From assembly GCA_964490705.1 (NCBI GenBank), contig CAZBCG010000013.1:14104-78103 (forward strand): a DNA stretch of 64,000 bases, in the 5' to 3' direction. Source of the stretch: Fodinibius sp964490705. Lineage in GTDB: Bacteria; Bacteroidota; Rhodothermia; Balneolales; Balneolaceae. Numbering within the stretch: the first letter of the stretch is position 1; every line of letters begins with the position of its first letter. Under the pieces are notes generated by a model that saw nothing but the letters and a program-made list of their open reading frames with translations, was not told the origin of the DNA and ran no database searches. Shown here piece by piece: positions 59,257 to 64,000 of the stretch. The position numbers and the translations under genes are program-made.

Positions 59257-60737
59257 CAGGCACCTCCCGTATTTTCATTGGGATTTCGGTGGCTTAATGC
59301 TTCACCGGCGACGGCTCGATCATCAAAATCATGCCGCTGGCCTGCTACTTCCTGATAGGTTTCGTGTCCTTTGCCGGCAATTAAAACCATAGTCTGAGAG
59401 TCACCGTCATAAATAGCTTTCTGGATGGCTTTCTTGCGGTCCGTAATGCGTTCTACCGCATCAGGATCCTCAAAGCCCCCCATAATTTCATTGATAATAT
59501 CATCGGGATCTTCGTTGCGGGGATTGTCGGAGGTGACGGTAATTTTATCGCCATACCGCTCGGCAATAGTCGCCATTTTGGGACGCTTGGTTTTGTCGCG
59601 ATCTCCTCCGCATCCGAATACGATATGCAGCGATTGATTTTTTTGTTTTAGGTCCGCCAGCGTGCTTGCCACATTTTCGAGGGCATCGGGGGTGTGGGCG
59701 TAATCCACCAGCACCACGGGATTTCCATCTTCGCCGGAACCTTCAACGCGCTCCAATCGTCCGGCGGCCCCGGGTGCGGATGTGATTGCCTTGGCCACCG
59801 CTTCTTTTTCGTAACCCAAAGCGTGACAGATTAAAAAGGCCTGTGTGACATTGTAGGCGTTAAATGACCCCACGAGCGGTGTTTCAATTACTTGCTCTAA
59901 AATTCGGATGACCAGCCCGTCAATTGTATTTGATAGTACCTGGCACTCGACTTCGAGCGCTTTTTTGAAACTGAAATCAATAACTTTGGCCGGGCAGTCC
60001 ATGGCAATAAAGGCCGCTTGGTCATCATCCCCGTTAATAATAGCGTAGGCATCGCTAGCAAGCGCATCGAAAAGCTTCTTTTTGGACTCGGCATACGATT
60101 TAAGATCGTCGTGATAGTCCAGGTGATCATGACTCAAATTCGTAAATGCCGCCGCGTCAAAATTAATGCCCGCCACCCGTTCCTGATCCAGTGCGTGGGA
60201 TGAAACCTCCATCACCAAATGCGTGGATCCGGCGTCAACCATTTTGGTCATATCTGCCGCCAGTTCAATGGGATCGGAGGTGGTGAGCACACTTTCGAGC
60301 TCTTTGTCGCGAATGCGTTTGGCCACAGTGCCCAACAGCGAGGGCTTGGCATCCAGCTGTTGCAATACCTGATAAACAAGCGTAGCTACAGTCGTTTTAC
60401 CGTTGGTGCCGGTAATCCCGATAATCGTTAATTCATCGGCGGGATTGCCTTCAAAAGCCTGCGCCAGCTTGCCGACTAAGGCGCGCGTATCTGCAACTTC
60501 CATCACGCAGACTTCTTTGTCGGTGTAATACGATTCTTCGCAGATAATGACCGAAGCGCCTTTGGCAATGGCATCCTCGATGAACGTGTGTCCATCTACA
60601 TTAAGCCCCCGAACGGCAATAAAGACGTCGCCGCTGCTTACCGTGCGTGAATCCTGGGTAAGCGCACCAATCTCATTCGGCTCCGTACCGGAGACGTCGA
60701 TCGGCTTGCAAAGTGATATGAGTTGTTCGTATGTCAC
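59256..60737 (-). CDS. murE: UDP-N-acetylmuramoyl-L-alanyl-D-glutamate--2,6-diaminopimelate ligase
   Basis: Adds meso-diaminopimelate to the stem peptide. The 493 residues have DVFIAVRGLNVDGHTF near 37, ATP loop IIGITGTNGKTTVATLV near 116, LVMEVSSHALDQERV near 185 and the DAP-specificity motif TSDNPRNEDP near 405, so the wall is of the DAP type. The start codon is GTG at 60737, inside a GTGA overlap with ftsI, and the stop overlaps the mraY start by one base. Confidence 0.97.
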   Translation of the reverse strand: MTYEQLISLCKPIDVSGTEPNEIGALTQDSRTVSSGDVFIAVRGLNVDGHTFIEDAIAKGASVIICEESYYTDKEVCVMEVADTRALVGKLAQAFEGNPADELTIIGITGTNGKTTVATLVYQVLQQLDAKPSLLGTVAKRIRDKELESVLTTSDPIELAADMTKMVDAGSTHLVMEVSSHALDQERVAGINFDAAAFTNLSHDHLDYHDDLKSYAESKKKLFDALASDAYAIINGDDDQAAFIAMDCPAKVIDFSFKKALEVECQVLSNTIDGLVIRILEQVIETPLVGSFNAYNVTQAFLICHALGYEKEAVAKAITSAPGAAGRLERVEGSGEDGNPVVLVDYAHTPDALENVASTLADLKQKNQSLHIVFGCGGDRDKTKRPKMATIAERYGDKITVTSDNPRNEDPDDIINEIMGGFEDPDAVERITDRKKAIQKAIYDGDSQTMVLIAGKGHETYQEVAGQRHDFDDRAVAGEALSHRNPNENTGGA

Positions 60738-62896
60738 TTTGTGGCTTTGCTGATTAAGGTTTCCATTGCCTTGGCTTTGCCGCGGACGGTAATAGTTTGT
60801 CCTTTTTTCATCATGTCGCCGGGACGCGGGGATTGGGTATAGACTGTACCCGAGCCAATCATTTTGGCTTCAAAACCACGGCTGTTGATCATTACCATTG
60901 CTTTGCGCATACTCATGCCGCCTACATCGGGGATGACCGAATAGCCGTCGGGCACTTCGGTTGTATCCGTTATGGCGATAGCGTGTGATAATTCCAGTGT
61001 AATTTCATCTTTTTGGGATAGCTTGGTGCCGGCCGCCGGATCTTGCTTGCTGATCCAATCGCCGCTGCCATTTATATTGTAGGCCAGATGTTGCTTGTTG
61101 AGCAGCGCTTCAGCTTCGTTCTTCGTTAATCCTTTTAAGTCCGGAGCGTAAGCCAAGGTTTCGCTGTTCGACTCCCTGTTGATAATCTGTTTCTCAATTT
61201 CATCATCGAGTCCTGCAATACGTTTGGCCGATTCGCGAAATACAGGACCGGCGGTATAGCCGCCGTAGGGTGGATAGGTGTCGGGGTCATCAAGTACCAC
61301 CAGGCACACATATTTGGGATTGTCAGCAGGGAAAAATCCCACAAACGAAGATCGATACTCATTGCGATATTGCCCGCCGATGAACTTTTGGGCTGTTCCC
61401 GTTTTCCCCGCAATTGAAAGTCCTTTTACCTGGGCGGGATCGGCCGTGCCGGAGTCGGAAACCACATCCTCAAAAACGGGGTATAGTTTCTTCAACGTCG
61501 ATTTTTTTGCTATTTGTCGGACTTCGACATCACTGTGCTGCCATATGCTGTTGTCTTGTCCGTCGGTAATTTTTTCGACCAGGTAGGGGCGCATCATCGT
61601 CCCATTATTGGCAAAAGCGGCATAGGCCTGTGCCAGCTGGATCGGCGTTGCCTGCACTTCATATCCAATTGACATCCAGGGCAGGGTTACTTCACTCCAT
61701 TCGTAGGGCTTGGGCAGGCGCCCGGCCTCTTCATTGGGCAGGTCGATATTGGTTGGTGTTCCAAAGCCGAGATTTCGAGCATACTGGTAAAACGTATCTT
61801 TCGACAGACGCATGGCAATTTCTGCCGTGGCCACATTCGAGGATTTTTCGATGACCTCGGAAAAGGTCATTGTCCCCATCGGCTTGTGATCGCGCATCCA
61901 CTGCCCGTGGATTTTGGTTTTGCCATCATCGGGCGTCTCAAAGATTTCGTCAAACTGTACCTTCTGTTGTTCGACGGCCGCAATGGCGGTAGCCAGTTTA
62001 AAAGTAGAGCCGGGCTCGATCATATCCGAGATCGCAAAATTCCTCCGGTTCGTGCTGTTGAGGGAGGCAGGATTATTTGGGTTGAATGTGGGATAATTAG
62101 CCATTGCTTTAATGGCTCCTGTTCTGGGATCCATCACAATAGCAGAACCGTGGGAGGATCTCGTTCGGTCAATCCCGGCTTTAAGTTCTTCTTCAACAAT
62201 TGCTTGAATATGTGAATTAATAGTGGTGTGTAGCCAAGCTCCCTGCTGGGGCTGTTTGCGCGGGGCGCCCACGTAGGATGAAATGCGCCCATTACGGTCG
62301 CGACGCACTTGCTGCACGCCATCTTCACCGCTCAAGTGATTGTCATACGCCTTTTCGAGTCCCGTCATGCCGTCCATATTGTGATTGACGAAGCCCAGGG
62401 AGTGAGCGGCCAGCGATCCAAAATTATATCGCCGTTCATATTTTTCTTCGAGAATTACTCCGCGGATATCCATTTGCTGCAGCGCCTGATGGGCTTCGGC
62501 TTCTACATTGGTATTGAGCACGACATAGCGCGATCGTGAAGACGCTTTCGAAATTTTTTGCTTGTAATGATGCGAAGATCGTGTCGTATATTTTGCGAGC
62601 GTATCACACACCTGTTGAATCTGATTTTGCTGCAGTCCGCTTAATTTGGGATCGATAGCAATTTTATAGGCGACCGAATTTGTTGCCAGCAGACTCCCAT
62701 CCGCACTGTAAATATTACCCCGCTGTGCAGGAATGGAGATATAGTCGATGGCTTGCTCGCTCCAGAGCTGACGCAGCTCCGGCCCCTCCATAAAGTTGAT
62801 GCGAAAGAGCTGCATACCAATGGCACACGGTACCAGCAGCACCAGCCCGAATACCATAAACATGCGGTTTAATATGGAAGAACGCTCTTTCGGCAT
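60734..62896 (-). CDS. ftsI: Septal penicillin-binding protein FtsI/PBP3-type with two PASTA domains
   Basis: Transpeptidase of septal peptidoglycan. The 720 residues include one membrane segment (about 12-30), a PBP dimerisation domain (40-210), and a transpeptidase domain with SxxK at Ser297-Lys300 (EPGSTFKLA), SxN in EKSSNVATAEIA near 345 and KTG in IAGKTGTAQKF near 493. Two C-terminal PASTA repeats follow (about 590-650, 660-715). PASTA domains on FtsI are usual in Bacteroidota and Firmicutes, but not in E. coli. It overlaps murE by 4 bases; the upstream ftsL stop abuts its start. Confidence 0.97.
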   Translation of the reverse strand: MPKERSSILNRMFMVFGLVLLVPCAIGMQLFRINFMEGPELRQLWSEQAIDYISIPAQRGNIYSADGSLLATNSVAYKIAIDPKLSGLQQNQIQQVCDTLAKYTTRSSHHYKQKISKASSRSRYVVLNTNVEAEAHQALQQMDIRGVILEEKYERRYNFGSLAAHSLGFVNHNMDGMTGLEKAYDNHLSGEDGVQQVRRDRNGRISSYVGAPRKQPQQGAWLHTTINSHIQAIVEEELKAGIDRTRSSHGSAIVMDPRTGAIKAMANYPTFNPNNPASLNSTNRRNFAISDMIEPGSTFKLATAIAAVEQQKVQFDEIFETPDDGKTKIHGQWMRDHKPMGTMTFSEVIEKSSNVATAEIAMRLSKDTFYQYARNLGFGTPTNIDLPNEEAGRLPKPYEWSEVTLPWMSIGYEVQATPIQLAQAYAAFANNGTMMRPYLVEKITDGQDNSIWQHSDVEVRQIAKKSTLKKLYPVFEDVVSDSGTADPAQVKGLSIAGKTGTAQKFIGGQYRNEYRSSFVGFFPADNPKYVCLVVLDDPDTYPPYGGYTAGPVFRESAKRIAGLDDEIEKQIINRESNSETLAYAPDLKGLTKNEAEALLNKQHLAYNINGSGDWISKQDPAAGTKLSQKDEITLELSHAIAITDTTEVPDGYSVIPDVGGMSMRKAMVMINSRGFEAKMIGSGTVYTQSPRPGDMMKKGQTITVRGKAKAMETLISKATK

Positions 62897-63328
62897 CTAC
62901 TTTTCCACCTCAATTACTTTTTCGGCCGGTCCACCGTTAATGAATCCCGCCTCTTTTGCATTTTCATAAATCTCTGCCGGACCAATCATCCGATCGTATG
63001 TCAGTTTATAACTGTCGTGCATCCGTTTCACCTGATTATATTCGCGCTCCAGTTGATTTACTTCCTGCAACAATTCCTGGGTAGCGAATACATGATTCAG
63101 ATACAGAATGCCAAGCATGCCCAGCGCGACAGCACCAACAATAACTTTCCACGGCTTTATCTTGAATAGCGAAAACGTCTTATTTTTTTTGTCGGATGTC
63201 TTTCGTCGCCCGTGGTTGCCACCATTGGTCCCGAGTGACTTTTTAAGAATGCGCTTCTCTTTCTTCTTGGCCGACTGGCGTTTATTCTGCTTTACTTTTT
63301 CTTTTTTCATCGGAGATTTTATCAGCAT
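62897..63328 (-). CDS. ftsL: FtsL-like cell division protein
   Basis: 143 residues: a very basic cytoplasmic tail (Lys/Arg-rich 1-55), one membrane segment (about 58-76, VIVGAVALGMLGILYL), then a short extracytoplasmic coiled coil (FATQELLQEVNQLEREYNQV). It forms a division subcomplex with FtsQ-type proteins. The frame opens at 63346, but the ATG at 63328 is preceded by an excellent GGAGG and follows the rsmH stop by one base, so it is the real start. Placement between rsmH and ftsI makes the identity firm despite weak sequence conservation. Confidence 0.88.
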   Translation of the reverse strand: MLIKSPMKKEKVKQNKRQSAKKKEKRILKKSLGTNGGNHGRRKTSDKKNKTFSLFKIKPWKVIVGAVALGMLGILYLNHVFATQELLQEVNQLEREYNQVKRMHDSYKLTYDRMIGPAEIYENAKEAGFINGGPAEKVIEVEK

Positions 63329-63329
63329 A

Positions 63330-64000
63330 CTACACCTCCGGTTCATCTATCTTCTGGGCTACGCGCATTTTGGCGCTCCGGGCCGCAGAATTTTTTTCGA
63401 TTTCCTCATCAGTGGGACGAATGATTCCGCCACTGATCTCCTCGATGGGCGTAAGGGGGTGACCGTAAAAATCCTTTTCGATTTTACCCTCGTGATTGCC
63501 CGCTTTAAAAAACTTTTTGACGATTCGATCCTCCAGTGAGTGATAGCTGATTGCCACAATGCGTCCATCTGTTTTCAGGAGTTCCAGTGATTGCTCGAGC
63601 ACCTGGCGCAGCATATCCAGCTCGCGATTTACCTCGATGCGAATTCCCTGAAAGACACGCGCCACGCTTTTGATCTGATATTGCCCTTTTACCACGGCTT
63701 CAACGGCTTCCCGAAGTTCCATCGTTGTTTCAATGGGACGCCGATCAATAATCTCACGCGCTATTTTTCGGCTGTTACGTTCCTCTCCATAATGATAGAT
63801 GACATCGCGGAGATCTTCGTAGGAGTAATCGTTCACTACTTGATAAGCGGTAACGCCGCGGAGATTGCTCATCCGCATATCCAGCGGGCCGTCTTTTTGG
63901 AAGGTAAATCCGCGTTCGGCCTCTTTGATCTGATGGGTTGAGACGCCGAGATCAAGAAGGATTCCGGCTACCTCCCCATGGAGTTCTGGGGGTAATAGCC
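63330..64000 (-). CDS. rsmH: 16S rRNA (cytosine1402-N4)-methyltransferase, partial (5' end outside window)
   Basis: The last 223 codons of RsmH (MraW), which methylates C1402 of 16S rRNA. Visible are GILLDLGVSTHQI, ERGFTFQKDGPLDMRMS, VVNDYSYEDLRDVIYHYGEE and the C-terminal ISYHSLEDRIVKKFF. The N-terminal SAM-binding part lies beyond base 64000. It is the first dcw gene seen; mraZ, if present, would be upstream. Confidence 0.97.
   Translation of the reverse strand, partial: LLPPELHGEVAGILLDLGVSTHQIKEAERGFTFQKDGPLDMRMSNLRGVTAYQVVNDYSYEDLRDVIYHYGEERNSRKIAREIIDRRPIETTMELREAVEAVVKGQYQIKSVARVFQGIRIEVNRELDMLRQVLEQSLELLKTDGRIVAISYHSLEDRIVKKFFKAGNHEGKIEKDFYGHPLTPIEEISGGIIRPTDEEIEKNSAARSAKMRVAQKIDEPEV
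63333..63339 (-). promoter_or_regulatory. Strong ribosome binding site deciding the ftsL start
   Basis: GGAGGTG lies inside the last codons of rsmH, 4-5 bases before ATG 63328. Strong sites like this are rare in this window. Confidence 0.8.

Noticed and set aside
1..64000. tRNA, rRNA, CRISPR arrays and insertion sequences
   Set aside because: No T-arm/anticodon-like cloverleaf, rRNA stretch, regularly spaced direct repeat or transposase gene was seen by eye.

Overview
The window reads as a chromosome segment of a Balneolota (Balneolaceae-like) bacterium of the Bacteroidota/Rhodothermota side of the FCB group. This is inferred, with no 16S in the window. The support is moderate GC, weak Shine-Dalgarno use, a TonB receptor with an N-terminal carboxypeptidase-regulatory-like domain, a DUF4856 plus imelysin iron-type locus, a DUF6787 protein, and a classic dcw cluster with DNPR-type (meso-DAP) MurE. 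No rRNA, tRNA, CRISPR array, insertion sequence or prophage was recognised.

Layout. (1) 92-10790: mixed housekeeping genes: carA, a CPXCG zinc-ribbon protein, a penicillin acylase, a dimethylargininase-like enzyme, a DUF58 protein, a secreted fasciclin domain, an SDR oxidoreductase and an OmpR-type two-component system. (2) 11109-20480: a nearly complete heme operon, hemH-hemA-hemC-hemD-hemE-hemF-hemB-hemL plus a DUF6787 membrane protein. (3) 20477-25760: small genes (MmcQ/YjbR, DUF423, a Fer4/CDGSH iron-sulfur protein, an epimerase, a coiled-coil lipoprotein) and pruA. (4) 25868-34794: the oxygen-dependent protoporphyrinogen oxidase that completes the heme pathway. It is divergent from an orphan iron-type substrate-binding lipoprotein. 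Next comes a four-gene minus-strand operon: DUF4856 lipoprotein, imelysin-like lipoprotein, HTTM/gamma-carboxylase-like membrane protein, TonB receptor. (5) 34960-48911: SGNH hydrolase, AhpD-like protein, Omp85-type barrel, a second HemD-like protein, mutS2, PhzF, TauE/SafE, a membrane histidine kinase flanked by two small membrane proteins, and an S9 peptidase. (6) 49179-64000 (minus): the dcw cluster rsmH(partial)-ftsL-ftsI-murE-mraY-murD-ftsW-murG-murC-ftsQ-ftsA-ftsZ.

How the genes work together. Heme synthesis runs from glutamate semialdehyde to protoheme with aerobic enzymes (HemF, HemY-type oxidase) and a ferrochelatase that carries an internal cysteine-rich insertion. The adjacent iron-type uptake operon, the divergent oxidase/binding-protein promoter region and the hemH upstream region each hold a similar AT-rich TAGA-N5-TMTA inverted repeat. 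I infer a shared Fur-like control.

The most unusual layer is non-coding. At least five families of intergenic palindromic repeats fill the gaps between genes, including gaps inside operons. One family supplies the stop codons of hemD, hemE and hemF. Another keeps a constant core (AGCGTCCACGCT) while its two arms differ from copy to copy yet stay complementary to each other.
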